Below are positions 46,610 through 55,826 of a stretch of DNA of 64,000 bases, in pieces. Source of the DNA: Alphaproteobacteria bacterium (GTDB lineage: Bacteria; Pseudomonadota; Alphaproteobacteria; Rhodobacterales; Rhodobacteraceae); NCBI GenBank assembly GCA_030433335.1, contig JAUILL010000002.1, positions 146,563-210,562 on the forward strand, in the 5' to 3' direction. Each line of letters begins with the position of its first letter. The first letter of the stretch is position 1. The translations under genes and the position numbers were made by a program. The notes under the pieces are model-generated. The model saw nothing but the letters and a program-made list of their open reading frames with translations. It did no database searches and was not told where the DNA came from.

Positions 46610-46731
46610 TTGAAGTCTCCTAAGATCTGGTTTTGCTTTGTCTGGCGATTGATGCGTGTCAACCGCGCTCCTTGGGGCGATTCTGCCCGAGTGTGCCGCC
46701 AAATACAGGTATGTTTCCCGTATGGCAAGCG

Positions 46732-46764
46732 TATGGCGGGCGTACATACGTAGCGCCCGCCATA
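46732..46764 (-). terminator. Hairpin between rpoA and rplQ
   Basis: TATGGCGGGCG and CGCCCGCCATA form a perfect 11-bp stem with an 11-nt loop that itself contains TACGTA. It begins 7 bp after the rpoA stop on the minus strand. There is no long T run, so it may protect the rpoA message or terminate weakly. Confidence 0.6.
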
Positions 46765-46771
46765 AATCTGA

Positions 46772-47788
46772 TTAGAACTGGTCTTCGAACTTCTTGGCCA
46801 GCTCTTCGATGTTGTCCGGCGGCCAGTCCTCGACGTCCATGCCAAGGTGCAGGCCCATGCCCGACAGCACTTCTTTGATCTCGTTCAGCGACTTGCGGCC
46901 GAAGTTCGGCGTGCGCAGCATTTCTGCTTCGGTCTTCTGGATGAGATCGCCGATGTAAACGATGTTGTCGTTCTTGAGGCAGTTTGCCGAACGGACCGAC
47001 AGTTCCAGCTCGTCCACTTTCTTGAGCAGAAGCGGGTTGAACTCGAGACCTTCGTCCTCGTCCTGACGGTTTGCCGACTCGGGCTCGTCGAAGTTGACGA
47101 AGATCGACAGCTGGTCCTGAACGATGCGCGCTGCGTAGGCAACTGCATCTTCGGGGGTGACTGAACCGTCGGTTTCGATTTTCATGGTCAGCTTGTCGTA
47201 GTCCAGAACCTGGCCTTCACGAGTGGGCTGAACATCGTAGCTGACGCGCTTGACCGGCGAGTAGATGGCGTCGATCGGGATCAGACCGATGGGCGCATCT
47301 TCGGGGCGGTTCTTGTCGGCAGCAACGTAGCCTTTACCGGTGTTGACGGTCAGTTCCATGAACAGATCGGCACCATCGTCGAGGTGGCAGATCACGTGAT
47401 CACGGTTCAGAACTTCAATACCTGCGGTCTCTGCGATGTCACCTGCGGTGACGACGCCCGGGCCTTTGGCGTTGATCGAAAGGCGCTTGGGGCCTTCGAC
47501 TTCCATCTTCAGAGAAACGCCCTTGAGGTTCAGAACGATGTCGGTGACGTCTTCACGTACACCGGTGACGCTCGAGAACTCGTGCAGAACGTTGTCAATC
47601 TGAACGCTGGTGATCGCTGCGCCTTGCAGCGACGACAGCAGAACGCGGCGCAGCGCGTTACCGAGCGTCAGACCAAAGCCACGCTCCAGAGGTTCGGCAA
47701 CAACAGTCGCCTTGCGCGCGGGATCGTTGCCCGGCTTTACCTCTAGCTGTGTCGGCTTGATCAGCTCGGCCCAATTCTTATGGATCAT
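46772..47788 (-). CDS. rpoA: RNA polymerase alpha subunit
   Basis: A 338-residue alpha subunit: N-terminal dimerisation domain (1-235), acidic linker ([13 protein letters not shown]) and C-terminal domain (255-325) with [14 protein letters not shown] and the [11 protein letters not shown] helix. The start at 47788 (MIHKNW) is the conserved one; another ATG lies 4 codons upstream. Confidence 0.98.
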   Translation of the reverse strand: MIHKNWAELIKPTQLEVKPGNDPARKATVVAEPLERGFGLTLGNALRRVLLSSLQGAAITSVQIDNVLHEFSSVTGVREDVTDIVLNLKGVSLKMEVEGPKRLSINAKGPGVVTAGDIAETAGIEVLNRDHVICHLDDGADLFMELTVNTGKGYVAADKNRPEDAPIGLIPIDAIYSPVKRVSYDVQPTREGQVLDYDKLTMKIETDGSVTPEDAVAYAARIVQDQLSIFVNFDEPESANRQDEDEGLEFNPLLLKKVDELELSVRSANCLKNDNIVYIGDLIQKTEAEMLRTPNFGRKSLNEIKEVLSGMGLHLGMDVEDWPPDNIEELAKKFEDQF

Positions 47789-47860
47789 GCGGCCCTCCAT
47801 TCTTGCCTAGTCCCCATGTCCAAAGGACCAGACTCCCGAGGTTTCAGATGGCGAAACGAA

Positions 47861-47881
47861 GGCCGCACAGTCTGCGCGGCC
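47861..47881 (-). other. Hairpin between rpsK and rpoA
   Basis: GGCCGCGC and GTGCGGCC (minus strand) form an 8-bp stem with a 5-nt loop, 20 bp after the rpsK stop. No T run follows; a processing or attenuation site is possible in the 113-bp spacer. Confidence 0.5.
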
Positions 47882-47901
47882 CTCGAAATAGTGTAGTCAG
47901 A

Positions 47902-48291
47902 TCAGACGCGGCGACGCTTGGGCGGGCGGCAGCCGTTGTGGGCGATCGGGGTCACGTCACGGATCGAGGTGATGTTGAAGCCGATAGCCGCCAGAGCGCG
48001 CAGTGCGCTTTCACGACCAGAGCCGGGGCCCTGAACTTCAACTTCGAGCGATTTCATGCCGTGATCCTGTGCCTTACGGCCTGCATCTTCAGCAGCCATC
48101 TGAGCAGCATAGGGAGTCGACTTACGCGAACCCTTGAAGCCCATGGTGCCTGCCGACGACCATGCAATTGCATTGCCCTGGACGTCCGAGATCAGGATCT
48201 TGGTGTTGTTGAACGAGCTGTTCACATGCGCAACGCCGGTGGCGATGTTCTTGGAAACCTTGCGCTTGGTTTGACGCTTATCACGTGCCAT
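47902..48291 (-). CDS. rpsK: 30S ribosomal protein S11
   Basis: A 129-residue S11 complete from [15 protein letters not shown] to [15 protein letters not shown]. It lines the 30S platform next to S7 and 16S helix 45. It follows rpsM by 15 bp. Confidence 0.98.
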   Translation of the reverse strand: MARDKRQTKRKVSKNIATGVAHVNSSFNNTKILISDVQGNAIAWSSAGTMGFKGSRKSTPYAAQMAAEDAGRKAQDHGMKSLEVEVQGPGSGRESALRALAAIGFNITSIRDVTPIAHNGCRPPKRRRV

Positions 48292-48306
48292 TGGTCAGTG
48301 CTCCCC

Positions 48307-48675
48307 TTACTTCTTCTTACCAGCGATGGCCTTTGCGGGGCCTTTGCGGGTGCGAGCGTTGGTGTGGGTACGCTGACCGCGAACGGGCAGGTTACGGCGG
48401 TGACGGAGGCCACGGTAGCAGCCGAGATCCATCAGGCGCTTGATGTTCATCTGAGTCTCACGACGCAGGTCACCTTCAACGGTGTAGTTTGCGTCGATGT
48501 GCTCGCGGATCGCCAGAACTTCGGCATCCGAGAGTTCGTTGACGCGACGCGAACGTTCGATGTTCACAGCTTCACAGATAGCTTCGGCCGAAGTCGAACC
48601 GATGCCAGTGATGTAGGTGAGTGCGATGGGCACTCGCTTGTTGGTCGGGATGTTTACGCCGGCAATACGAGCCAC
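48307..48675 (-). CDS. rpsM: 30S ribosomal protein S13
   Basis: A 122-residue S13 with the family opening [14 protein letters not shown] and the Lys-rich tail that touches P-site tRNA. A 366-bp spacer with a terminator and a promoter-like pair separates it from adk, so it probably heads its own unit with rpsK. Confidence 0.98.
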   Translation of the reverse strand: MARIAGVNIPTNKRVPIALTYITGIGSTSAEAICEAVNIERSRRVNELSDAEVLAIREHIDANYTVEGDLRRETQMNIKRLMDLGCYRGLRHRRNLPVRGQRTHTNARTRKGPAKAIAGKKK

Positions 48676-48820
48676 GTTAATCTTCCTTTTCGTTGCGGTT
48701 CCGTAGCACCAGAACCTTTTTTCACAACGGAAGCCCGAGGCAGAATTGCCGCCGGGCGCACGCTGAATTCGATGTGCGGGAGGGAATCAACCAAAGGCGC
48801 GATTCCCCATAGAGTGCGCG

Positions 48821-48849
48821 TAGGTAGGAAAGTTTTGAGGAAAGGTCAA
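48821..48849 (-). promoter_or_regulatory. Predicted promoter of rpsM-rpsK
   Basis: On the minus strand TTGACC (48844-48849) and TACCTA (48821-48826) are 17 bp apart, downstream of the adk hairpin and about 145 bp before the rpsM start. Confidence 0.45.
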
Positions 48850-48981
48850 TAGCGCCACGGACCATTCTACTACCGGCATGCATTTTCTCTGTTTTTGGTG
48901 AACAGCCATGCGCACGGAGTAAATGATCAAACAGGTTGGGCCTATTACGGAACACCATACCCTACCCTACCCCCAAATGCA

Positions 48982-49019
48982 ATGCGACCTCCGAGCATTT
49001 GCAGCATCGGAGGTCGCAT
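48982..49019 (-). terminator. Terminator hairpin after adk
   Basis: A perfect 13-bp stem (ATGCGACCTCCGA with its complement) with a 12-nt loop, 22 bp after the adk stop. The following sequence TGCATTTGG has only a short T run. Confidence 0.7.
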
Positions 49020-49041
49020 CAATGAGTTTGTGCGGCTGATT

Positions 49042-49689
49042 TTAGCCGAGGATTTTAGCGATCTCTGCCTGAACGGCGTCGATCTCACCCAGACCGTTCA
49101 CGCTGCTCAGGTCGCCTTTGGCGTAGTAGTACCCGATCAGCGGCGAGGTCTTCTTGTAGTACTCCATCAGGCGCTGACGGAGGCTGTCCTCGTTGTCGTC
49201 TGCACGGCGCTTGAACTCGGTGCCGCCACAGTTGGAACACTTGCCATCAGCGGGGATCGGCTTGGTGATGTCGTTATAGACCTCACCACAGTCCCCACAG
49301 GTCGAGCGGGCGGTGATGCGCTGAACCAGCGCCTCGTCGTCCACCTGCATTTCGATGACAGCATCCAGCTTGGCGCCCATCGCGGTCAGCAGGTCACCCA
49401 GAGCGTCCGCCTGCGGCAGAGTGCGGGGGAAGCCGTCAAAGATGAAACCACCTTCGCTGCCCTGCTCCAGCTTTTCGCGGATCAGGCCGATGACGATCTC
49501 GTCGGTGACGAGCTGGCCCGCTGCCATGACAGCAGCAACCTTTTTGCCCATCTCGCTGCCCGATGCCTGTGCTTCGCGCAGCATGTCGCCGGTGGAGAGC
49601 TGGACCATGCCACGCTCTTCGACCAGTTTCCGTGCCTGAGTGCCTTTGCCTGCGCCCGGAGGCCCGAGAAGGATAATGTTCGTAGTCAT
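49042..49689 (-). CDS. adk: Adenylate kinase
   Basis: A 215-residue long-form adenylate kinase. The P-loop GPPGAGKGT is at about 8-16. The lid carries four Cys (STCGDCG and KCSNCGG), the zinc-binding version usual in Gram-positive bacteria rather than the His/Ser/Asp/Thr network of E. coli. The start overlaps secY by 4 nt. Confidence 0.97.
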   Translation of the reverse strand: MTTNIILLGPPGAGKGTQARKLVEERGMVQLSTGDMLREAQASGSEMGKKVAAVMAAGQLVTDEIVIGLIREKLEQGSEGGFIFDGFPRTLPQADALGDLLTAMGAKLDAVIEMQVDDEALVQRITARSTCGDCGEVYNDITKPIPADGKCSNCGGTEFKRRADDNEDSLRQRLMEYYKKTSPLIGYYYAKGDLSSVNGLGEIDAVQAEIAKILG

Positions 49690-51050
49690 CGACGTGCGGG
49701 TCCTTTGCGTTTTGCGCGCTTGGAGCCGCGGCCGCGAAGCTGCGACTTCTCGATCAAGCCTTCATACTGGTGCGCCAGAAGGTGCGACTGCACTTGCTGA
49801 ATGGTGTCCATGGTCACCGACACAACGATCAGCACCGAAGTACCACCGAAGTAGAAGGGAATGTTCAGCTGACTGCGGATGATTTCGGGCAGCAGACAGA
49901 CGAATGCCAGATAAGCAGAGCCCAGAACCAGCACGCGGTTCACCACATATTCGAAGTATTGCGCGGTCTTTTCGCCAGGACGAATGCCGGGGACAAAGCC
50001 GTTCTGGTTCTTCAGGTTGTCGGCCACGTCTTCGGTCTTGAACGCCACGTTGTGGGTGTAGAAGTACGCGAAGAACACGATCATGCCAGCAAAGAACAGC
50101 AGATAGAGCGGTTGGCCAGGGCCAAAGTACGCCAAGATGGTCGAAAGAACCGGACCGGTCGAGTTGCCCGAGAAGGTCGCGATGGTGGTCGGCAGCAGCA
50201 GCAGCGACGACGCAAAGATCGCGGGGATCACGCCAGCGGGGTTGACCTTGATCGGCAGGTGCGAGGTGCCACCGTCGTACACTTTCATGCCTACCTGACG
50301 GCGGGGGTACTGGATGTGGATCTTGCGCAGGCTGCGCTCGAGGAACACGACAAAGGCGATCAGAGCGATCATCATGACGATCACACCGATAATCACAGCG
50401 GGGCTGATCGCGCCCGAACGGCCTTGGCTCAGGAACTGGGCCAGTGCTGCGGGGATTTCCGCGATGATGCCGACGAAGATGATCAGCGAGATGCCGTTGC
50501 CGATGCCGCGTGCAGTGATCTGCTCACCCAGCCACATCAGGAACATGGTGCCGCCGACCAGAGTGATCACGCAGGACGCGACAAAGAACATGCCGGGGGT
50601 GTGCACCAGATCGCCAGCCTCGAGGCTTTTGGCCAGACCAAAGGCCTGGAACGTGCCAATGAGCACGGTGGCGTAGCGGGTGTACTGGTTGATTTTCTTG
50701 CGACCCTGTTCGCCTTCTTTCTTGAGCTGTTCCAGCGAAGGAACCAGCGCAGTCAGAAGCTGAACGATAATCGAGGCCGAGATATAGGGCATAATACCGA
50801 GGGCAAAGATACCCATGCGGCTGATTGCGCCACCCGTAAACATGTTCAGGATGCCGCCGAGACCGGCAGCCGCGCCGTCCATGAAGTTACGCAGTGCGTT
50901 GCCGTCGATACCGGGCACCGGAATATAGGTGCCAAGGCGGTAGACGATCAGAAGCCCGAGAGTAAAAAAGATGCGGCTACGAAGATCAGCGGCCTTGCCC
51001 AATGCGGCCCAACTGGTGTTCGCCGCCATTTGCTCTGCTGCAGATGCCAT
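49686..51050 (-). CDS. secY: Protein translocase subunit SecY
   Basis: A 454-residue SecY channel with ten membrane helices; the plug region and the cytoplasmic loops ([11 protein letters not shown]) are present. The tail is basic ([14 protein letters not shown]). A bulged 15-bp hairpin lies between it and rplO, just ahead of the ribosome-binding site. Confidence 0.98.
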   Translation of the reverse strand: MASAAEQMAANTSWAALGKAADLRSRIFFTLGLLIVYRLGTYIPVPGIDGNALRNFMDGAAAGLGGILNMFTGGAISRMGIFALGIMPYISASIIVQLLTALVPSLEQLKKEGEQGRKKINQYTRYATVLIGTFQAFGLAKSLEAGDLVHTPGMFFVASCVITLVGGTMFLMWLGEQITARGIGNGISLIIFVGIIAEIPAALAQFLSQGRSGAISPAVIIGVIVMMIALIAFVVFLERSLRKIHIQYPRRQVGMKVYDGGTSHLPIKVNPAGVIPAIFASSLLLLPTTIATFSGNSTGPVLSTILAYFGPGQPLYLLFFAGMIVFFAYFYTHNVAFKTEDVADNLKNQNGFVPGIRPGEKTAQYFEYVVNRVLVLGSAYLAFVCLLPEIIRSQLNIPFYFGGTSVLIVVSVTMDTIQQVQSHLLAHQYEGLIEKSQLRGRGSKRAKRKGPARR

Positions 51051-51069
51051 TTGCGGTCTCTTTCATGAC

Positions 51070-51105
51070 AGCGCCGCCAAAGCAGTTCCCCTGCTTGGCG
51101 GCGCT
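51070..51105 (-). other. Hairpin between rplO and secY
   Basis: AGCGCCGCCAAGCAG pairs with CTGCTTTGGCGGCGCT (minus strand) with one bulged base and a 5-nt loop. It ends 20 bp before the secY start and has no T run, so translational control or message processing is as likely as termination. Confidence 0.55.
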
Positions 51106-51154
51106 TTGGAAAACTAGGTACGATGTAAGCGGCTGGGGAGCCGCTCACAACACC

Positions 51155-51625
51155 TTATTCAGCCGCCGCAGCAGCGACCTTCAGCGAGCCGCCTGCTTTT
51201 TCGACAGCTTCGATAGCCGACTTCGAAGCACCGGTGACTTCGATGTTCAGGGCGGTGGTGACTTCACCTTTCGCCAGAACACGGATGCCGTCCAGTTTGC
51301 GGCGTACCAGACCCGAAGCAACCAGAGCGTCTTCGGTGACGGGCTGAGCTGCGTCGATCTTGCCGGCTTCGACGAATTTCTGGATCAGGCCCAGGTTTAC
51401 AACAGCGAATGCCTTGCGGTTGGGCTTGTTGAAGCCACGCTTGGGCAGGCGCTGGTACAGGGGCATCTGGCCGCCTTCGTAGCCGTTGATGGCCACACCC
51501 GAACGCGATTTCTGACCTTTGATACCACGGCCAGCCATCTTGCCTTTGCCCGAACCGGGGCCACGGGCTACGCGTTTTTTCTTGGGCGCTGCGCCCGGAT
51601 TGTCACGGAGTTCGTGCAGTTTCAT
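51155..51625 (-). CDS. rplO: 50S ribosomal protein L15
   Basis: A 156-residue L15 (opening [20 protein letters not shown], central GQKSRSG and [21 protein letters not shown] segment). Unlike the standard spc order it is not next to rpmD: a DUF1127 gene, small RNA and MBL gene intervene. An AAGGAGAAG ribosome-binding site precedes the ATG. Confidence 0.98.
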   Translation of the reverse strand: MKLHELRDNPGAAPKKKRVARGPGSGKGKMAGRGIKGQKSRSGVAINGYEGGQMPLYQRLPKRGFNKPNRKAFAVVNLGLIQKFVEAGKIDAAQPVTEDALVASGLVRRKLDGIRVLAKGEVTTALNIEVTGASKSAIEAVEKAGGSLKVAAAAAE

Positions 51626-51683
51626 GTCGCTTCTCCTTTGCCGGATGTGCCCCCCAGCGACGGATGGGACAAACGCGGCGTAG

Positions 51684-51717
51684 ATAAAAATAAAGGTGGC
51701 CCTGAATCAGAGCCACC
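51684..51717 (-). terminator. Terminator of the MBL gene / hairpin in the rplO leader
   Basis: GGTGGCTCTG pairs with CAGGGCCACC (minus strand; one U-G pair) with loop ATT, followed by TTTATTTTTATC: a strong intrinsic terminator. It lies 45 bp after the MBL stop and 70 bp before rplO. Confidence 0.85.
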
Positions 51718-51722
51718 CGCGG

Positions 51723-51751
51723 CGTTTACACGCCTCATTGTGTTTTGGCAA
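51723..51751 (-). promoter_or_regulatory. Predicted rplO promoter upstream of the terminator
   Basis: Minus strand TTGCCA (51746-51751), 17 bp, TAAACG (51723-51728). If real, transcription would start just before or within the terminator stem at 51684-51717, making it part of the rplO leader. Confidence 0.3.
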
Positions 51752-51761
51752 GGGCGCCTGC

Positions 51762-52547
51762 TTAGGCGTGATCTGCCCCGCCATACCAGTCGCCCATCCG
51801 GACTTCGGCGTTATCCCCGACGAGGGAGGCAAAGGTTTCAAGATCCGAGTAGGTCTTGTCCTTGTTGCGGAAGTGATACGGGTAAACCACGGCGGGTTTG
51901 AAGGCCGCGACGCCCTTAGCTGCTGCCTCCACCCCCATAGTGAAGGGCAGGTTCATGCAGACAAACGCCAGATCGATGTCGGTGAGCGCGTCCATCGCGG
52001 GGGTCACTTCGGTGTCGCCCGAGATATAGGTTTTGAAATCACCCATGCTCAGCACATACCCGTTGTCGCGCCCCTCCGGGTGGAAGTTCGCGCGCTCTGC
52101 GGTGGTGTTGTACGCGGGAATCGCTTGGATACCGATGCCGTTGAAATCCGCCGTATCGCCGTTCGCCAGCGAAGTTGCTTTGTCCTGCATCGCGGCGTCC
52201 AGCATGTCATAGACGTTGGGATTGGTGATGAAGGTGGTCTTCTCAACCGCCAGCGCGGCCAGTGTGTCCGCATTGTAGTGGTCACCATGCTCGTGAGTGA
52301 TCAGAATCAGATCGGGCTCGGGGAAATCAGCGTAGAGCGCGGCATCGCCGACCGGATCGACGTAGATCACACCCATCGGCGTCTCCATCACGATCGATGC
52401 GTGTTCGATCGGGTGGATGGTCAGGGGCCCCTGCCCTGTCTCAAAGGTGTTCATGCCATGAGCGGCAGCGTGGGCGGTAAAGGGCATAACGGCAATCATT
52501 CCTGCAGCTGCAGTGGTCGCCATAAAGGCGCGACGTGAGATGGTCAT
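51762..52547 (-). CDS. Tat-exported metallo-beta-lactamase-fold hydrolase
   Basis: A 261-residue MBL-fold protein. A twin-arginine signal (SRRAF, then a hydrophobic stretch ending AHA) covers residues 1-27, so the folded metalloenzyme is periplasmic. The metal motif is THEHGDHYN. It is related to UlaG/YcbL-type hydrolases; substrate unknown. It is inserted between rpmD and rplO with a terminator on each side, so it does not depend on the ribosomal transcripts. Confidence 0.9.
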   Translation of the reverse strand: MTISRRAFMATTAAAGMIAVMPFTAHAAAHGMNTFETGQGPLTIHPIEHASIVMETPMGVIYVDPVGDAALYADFPEPDLILITHEHGDHYNADTLAALAVEKTTFITNPNVYDMLDAAMQDKATSLANGDTADFNGIGIQAIPAYNTTAERANFHPEGRDNGYVLSMGDFKTYISGDTEVTPAMDALTDIDLAFVCMNLPFTMGVEAAAKGVAAFKPAVVYPYHFRNKDKTYSDLETFASLVGDNAEVRMGDWYGGADHA

Positions 52548-52619
52548 AATACAGTCCTCCTGTTCCCACCGGAAGTATGGTCAAGGAACCGTACGACCAA
52601 TCACGAAGCCGTGACGTAG

Positions 52620-52652
52620 AAACGCCCCCTGGAACGGGTCCAGGAGGCGTTT
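52620..52652 (-). terminator. Terminator of the DUF1127-small RNA unit
   Basis: A 14-bp stem (AAACGCCTCCTGGA with its U-G containing complement) and 5-nt loop on the minus strand, ending in GCGTTT. It closes the transcript that contains DUF1127 and the CCUCCUCCC module. Confidence 0.75.
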
Positions 52653-52695
52653 GGGTTGCACTCATTAAACAAATCACGAGCACTAGGGAAATTTC

Positions 52696-52763
52696 GGCCC
52701 TACGCCCGTCACGCTCAGGGAGGAGGAGAAGCGTAACGAAGGGAGGAGGAGTTGCGCGGGGCC
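52696..52763 (-). ncRNA. CcsR/cuckoo-like small RNA module with two CCUCCUCCC motifs
   Basis: Downstream of DUF1127 the minus strand carries CTCCTCCTCCC twice (52741-52751 and 52718-52728). The second sits in the 14-nt loop (52716-52729) of a 9-bp hairpin, CGTTACGCT with AGCGTGACG. GGCCC and GGGCC (52759-52763, 52696-52700) can close an outer stem. This is the architecture of the CcsR RNAs of Rhodobacter sphaeroides, which are co-transcribed with a 71-residue DUF1127 protein (CcaF1) and present an anti-Shine-Dalgarno loop. Here there are two motifs instead of four RNAs, and the site is inside the ribosomal-protein cluster. Confidence 0.8.
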
Positions 52764-52777
52764 TAACCAGTAATTCT

Positions 52778-52993
52778 TTATACCTTCGCAGCTTCCTGAG
52801 CAGCGATGGTGGGGATGTCCATGCGGCTGATGCCGATGTCGCTCAGTTCACGATCCGACAGCAGGGCCAGTTCGTTGAAGCAGCGGTTGAATGCTGCGCG
52901 GCGAGCGCGGAACGATTTGATCGCTTCGAGGGCGACATTGAAACGCTCAGCGACGTGGAAGCCGGTGCGGGAGGGTGCGTGTACAAATGCCAT
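52778..52993 (-). CDS. DUF1127 protein, CcaF1-like (second copy)
   Basis: A 71-residue basic protein. An Arg-rich helix (SFRARRAAFNRCFNEL) is followed by LALLSDRELSDIGISRMDI, the full DUF1127 signature. The length and the CCUCCUCCC RNA module directly downstream match CcaF1 of Rhodobacter, an RNA-binding stress protein. A promoter-like pair lies about 80 bp upstream and the unit has its own terminator. It shares little beyond the motif with the copy at 22180. Confidence 0.92.
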   Translation of the reverse strand: MAFVHAPSRTGFHVAERFNVALEAIKSFRARRAAFNRCFNELALLSDRELSDIGISRMDIPTIAAQEAAKV

Positions 52994-53070
52994 GTTCGAT
53001 GTTCCTTCGTATCGGAGCGGGGCGTATTCCCCGGAGGTCTGTGTTGTGTCTTTCGTCTTTGGACATCCAA

Positions 53071-53099
53071 TAGATACGCCACTGTGATGGCGCTAACAA
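53071..53099 (-). promoter_or_regulatory. Predicted promoter of the DUF1127-small RNA unit
   Basis: Minus strand TTGTTA (53094-53099), 17 bp, TATCTA (53071-53076). The spacer holds an imperfect inverted repeat CGCCAT-CAC-AGTGGCG that could bind a regulator. In Rhodobacter the equivalent unit uses heat-shock sigma factors; the match here does not settle which sigma is used. Confidence 0.5.
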
Positions 53100-53340
53100 A
53101 TTCCGGTTTGGTCTGCCCGTTATGCAGTTGCAGCATGACTGGCGTCTTGAAAGCTGAGTCTGATGCGCATGGATCAAAGCGGCCATGCAATTTCTGCGCA
53201 AAACCAGCGTTTTATGGGGTTTTGGGATGCGGTGGCATGCAGATGGCGCAGGAACGGCCTAACCGAATGCGATTCACTCTTACATGTAAGCCACGCGGGA
53301 CCAGCCGATTCCGCGAATCTATGCTGCACCTGCAAACGCA

Positions 53341-53370
53341 AAACGCCCCGCAGCTTCCTGCGGGGCGTTT
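53341..53370 (-). terminator. Terminator after rpmD
   Basis: A perfect 13-bp stem (AAACGCCCCGCAG and complement) with a 4-nt loop, 21 bp after the rpmD stop, ending in TTTTG on the minus strand. It separates the spc ribosomal genes from DUF1127. Confidence 0.85.
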
Positions 53371-53391
53371 GCTGTCATTTAAAGACTGCGA

Positions 53392-53580
53392 TTAGTCGCG
53401 CTCTTCGATGATCTCGACCAGGTGCGGGATTTTCCGAACCATGCCGCGGATCGAGGGGGTGTCCTCGAGCTCACGGGTCTTGTGCATCTTGTTCAGGCCC
53501 AGACCGATGAGGATCTGACGCTGAACTGCAGGGCGGCGGATCGGGCTGCCGATCTGCTTAACAACGATGGTCTTTGCCAT
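53392..53580 (-). CDS. rpmD: 50S ribosomal protein L30
   Basis: A 62-residue L30, complete ([15 protein letters not shown], then [16 protein letters not shown]). Last gene of the run starting at rpmC; a terminator follows it instead of rplO. Confidence 0.97.
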   Translation of the reverse strand: MAKTIVVKQIGSPIRRPAVQRQILIGLGLNKMHKTRELEDTPSIRGMVRKIPHLVEIIEERD

Positions 53581-53592
53581 GTGTCCGTCTCC

Positions 53593-54168
53593 TTACGCTT
53601 CTGCCGATGCTTCTGCTTCCGCAGGAGCGTCGTCATACTTGTGCAGGATGTCTGCAACCTTCTTGCCACGACGCTGTGCCACCTGACGGGGCGACGCTTC
53701 GAGGCTCAGAGCGTCGAGAGTTGCGCGGATCATGTTGTAGGGGTTCTGCGAGCCGATCGACTTCGCAACAACGTCCTGAACACCCAGCATCTCGAACACA
53801 GCGCGCATCGGACCACCTGCGATGATACCGGTACCCTGGGGGGCGGTGCGCATGACAACGCGGCCTGCACCGTGACGGCCCTCGATGTCGTGGTGAAGGG
53901 TACGACCTTCACGCAGCGGCACGCGGATCATCTTGCGCTTTGCTTGCTCAGTGGCCTTGCGGATCGCCTCGGGTACTTCTTTCGCTTTACCCTTACCGAA
54001 GCCTACGCGGCCTTTCTGGTCGCCGACAACCACCAGAGCAGCGAAGCCAAAGCGCTTACCACCCTTAACGGTTTTCGACACACGGTTGATCGCCACCAGA
54101 CGATCGGCGAATTCCGGGGTTTCTTCGCGCTCGTTGCGGCGATCCCGGCGGTTTTCACGTTCTGCCAT
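53593..54168 (-). CDS. rpsE: 30S ribosomal protein S5
   Basis: A 191-residue S5 with the double-stranded RNA-binding fold ([20 protein letters not shown]) and [15 protein letters not shown] charged N-terminal extension and an Ala/Glu-rich tail make it longer than E. coli S5. Follows rplR by 12 bp. Confidence 0.98.
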   Translation of the reverse strand: MAERENRRDRRNEREETPEFADRLVAINRVSKTVKGGKRFGFAALVVVGDQKGRVGFGKGKAKEVPEAIRKATEQAKRKMIRVPLREGRTLHHDIEGRHGAGRVVMRTAPQGTGIIAGGPMRAVFEMLGVQDVVAKSIGSQNPYNMIRATLDALSLEASPRQVAQRRGKKVADILHKYDDAPAEAEASAEA

Positions 54169-54180
54169 ATCGTCTTCTCC

Positions 54181-54540
54181 TTAGAACTTCAGTCCGCCCT
54201 CACGGGCGGCATCGGCCAGCGCCTTGATGGTGCCATGGAAGAGGTAGCCACCACGATCGAAGTAGCAGTCTTCCACACCGGCGGCTTTCGCACGCTCGGC
54301 GATGAGGGCACCAACCTTGGCGGCGGCTTCCTGGTTGTTCTTGCCTGCGAGACCCAGGTCTTTTTCCTGGCTCGAAGCGGCGGCGATGGTGATGCCCTGA
54401 AGGTCGTCGATCAGCTGAACGCTGATGTTCTTGTTCGAGCGATACACCGAGAGGCGGGCACGGCCGTTGGCCATTTTCCGCAGTTTGTTCCGAACGCGCT
54501 GGCGACGCTTCAGAAACAGGGTACGTTTGCTGTTTGCCAT
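54181..54540 (-). CDS. rplR: 50S ribosomal protein L18
   Basis: A 119-residue L18 that binds 5S rRNA together with L5. The [17 protein letters not shown] segment and the [19 protein letters not shown] end are conserved. Follows rplF by 11 bp. Confidence 0.98.
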   Translation of the reverse strand: MANSKRTLFLKRRQRVRNKLRKMANGRARLSVYRSNKNISVQLIDDLQGITIAAASSQEKDLGLAGKNNQEAAAKVGALIAERAKAAGVEDCYFDRGGYLFHGTIKALADAAREGGLKF

Positions 54541-54551
54541 CTTTCGCGTCC

Positions 54552-55085
54552 TTACTTCTTCTTGCCTTCCTTCTGGAAGATGTACTCGCCACGGTACCGG
54601 ATACCCTTGCCTTTGTAAGGCTCGGGGCGGCGCCAGTCGCGAATCTTCGCAGCGGTTTCACCTACCAATTGAGCGTCGATCCCTTCCAGGACGATCTCGG
54701 TGGGCTTGGGCGTGGTTGCGGTCACACCGGCAGGGATCGCAAAGTCAACATCGTGCGAGTAGCCGAGGTTGAGTTTGATCGAGTTGCCCTGCACCTGAGC
54801 ACGATAACCAACACCGACAATGTCCAACTCTTTTTTGAAGCCGTTGGTCACGCCGTTGACGAGGTTCGCGATCATGGTGCGGCTCATGCCCCACTGCTGA
54901 CGTGCGCGCTTCGACGAACCGCGGGGATCAACAGAGACAGTGTTGCCGTCGATGGTGATGGTGACATCATCGGTAGCGGTGAAGGTCAGGGTACCCTTGG
55001 GGCCCTTAACTTCGATGGTCTGGCCCGAAAGCGACGCAGTAACGCCGGAGGGCAGCTCGACCGGTTTTTTACCAATACGAGACAT
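54552..55085 (-). CDS. rplF: 50S ribosomal protein L6
   Basis: A 177-residue L6, with two related beta-rich halves and the C-terminal [14 protein letters not shown] signature that contacts 23S rRNA near the factor-binding site. Follows rpsH by 12 bp. Confidence 0.98.
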   Translation of the reverse strand: MSRIGKKPVELPSGVTASLSGQTIEVKGPKGTLTFTATDDVTITIDGNTVSVDPRGSSKRARQQWGMSRTMIANLVNGVTNGFKKELDIVGVGYRAQVQGNSIKLNLGYSHDVDFAIPAGVTATTPKPTEIVLEGIDAQLVGETAAKIRDWRRPEPYKGKGIRYRGEYIFQKEGKKK

Positions 55086-55097
55086 TACGAGACCTCC

Positions 55098-55490
55098 TTA
55101 GAATACGGTGCAGAGCACTTCGCCGCCAACATTGGCGTGACGTGCAGCTGCATCCGACATTACGCCCTTCGGAGTCGAAACGATCGAAACACCCAGGCCC
55201 TGACGGACTTCGGGGATCTCTTTCGCGCCCATGTAGACGCGACGACCGGGCTTCGACACACGCTTGATCTCGCGGATCACAGGAGCGCCTTCGTAATACT
55301 TCAGAGAGATTTCAATGGCCGGGTGGCCGCTCTCGTCAGTGGTTTTCTCGTAGCCACGGATGTAGCCCTCATCGAGGAGCACATCCAGAACCCAGCCGCG
55401 AAGCTTGGAAGCGGGGGTCGTCACAGTGGACTTGCCGCGCATCTGAGCGTTACGGATACGGGTGAGCATATCGCCGAGAGGATCGTTCAT
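55098..55490 (-). CDS. rpsH: 30S ribosomal protein S8
   Basis: A 130-residue S8 ([37 protein letters not shown]). In E. coli S8 represses spc-operon translation at rplE; a comparable site was not identified here by eye. Follows rpsN by 13 bp. Confidence 0.98.
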   Translation of the reverse strand: MNDPLGDMLTRIRNAQMRGKSTVTTPASKLRGWVLDVLLDEGYIRGYEKTTDESGHPAIEISLKYYEGAPVIREIKRVSKPGRRVYMGAKEIPEVRQGLGVSIVSTPKGVMSDAAARHANVGGEVLCTVF

Positions 55491-55503
55491 CTTATATCTC
55501 CTC

Positions 55504-55809
55504 TTACCAGCTCGACTTCACCAGGCCGGGAGCCTGACCGTTGGAGCCCAGTTCACGCAGCATGATACGGCTTACCTTGAGCTTACGGTAGTAAGCGTGG
55601 GGACGACCGGTCAGCTGGCAGCGGTTGTGCAGGCGGGTTGCCGAGCTGTTGCGCGGCAGTTTCGCAAGCTGGAGGCGCGCTTTGAAACGCTCTTCCATGG
55701 GCTTGCTTTCGTCATTCGCGATCTCTTTCAGAGCGGCGCGCTTGGCTGCGTATTTCGCGACCAGGCGTTCACGCTTCTTCTCGCGTTCGATCATTGCTTT
55801 CTTAGCCAT
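55504..55809 (-). CDS. rpsN: 30S ribosomal protein S14
   Basis: A 101-residue S14 of the zinc-independent long form: only one Cys remains in the [17 protein letters not shown] segment. Follows rplE by 17 bp. Confidence 0.98.
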   Translation of the reverse strand: MAKKAMIEREKKRERLVAKYAAKRAALKEIANDESKPMEERFKARLQLAKLPRNSSATRLHNRCQLTGRPHAYYRKLKVSRIMLRELGSNGQAPGLVKSSW

Positions 55810-55826
55810 GTCTTACCCTTTCGCGA

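Larger units (their letters stand above)
48676..49041. other. Spacer between adk and rpsM
   Basis: 366 bp without a gene. It holds the adk terminator hairpin at 48982-49019 and a predicted rpsM promoter at 48821-48849. The remainder would be a leader of about 140 nt before rpsM. rpmJ, which occurs here in some bacteria, is absent. Confidence 0.6.
52994..53391. other. Spacer between rpmD and the DUF1127 gene
   Basis: 398 bp with no credible ORF. It contains the rpmD terminator (53341-53370) and the predicted DUF1127 promoter (53071-53099). The 240 bp between them show nothing recognisable. Confidence 0.55.
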
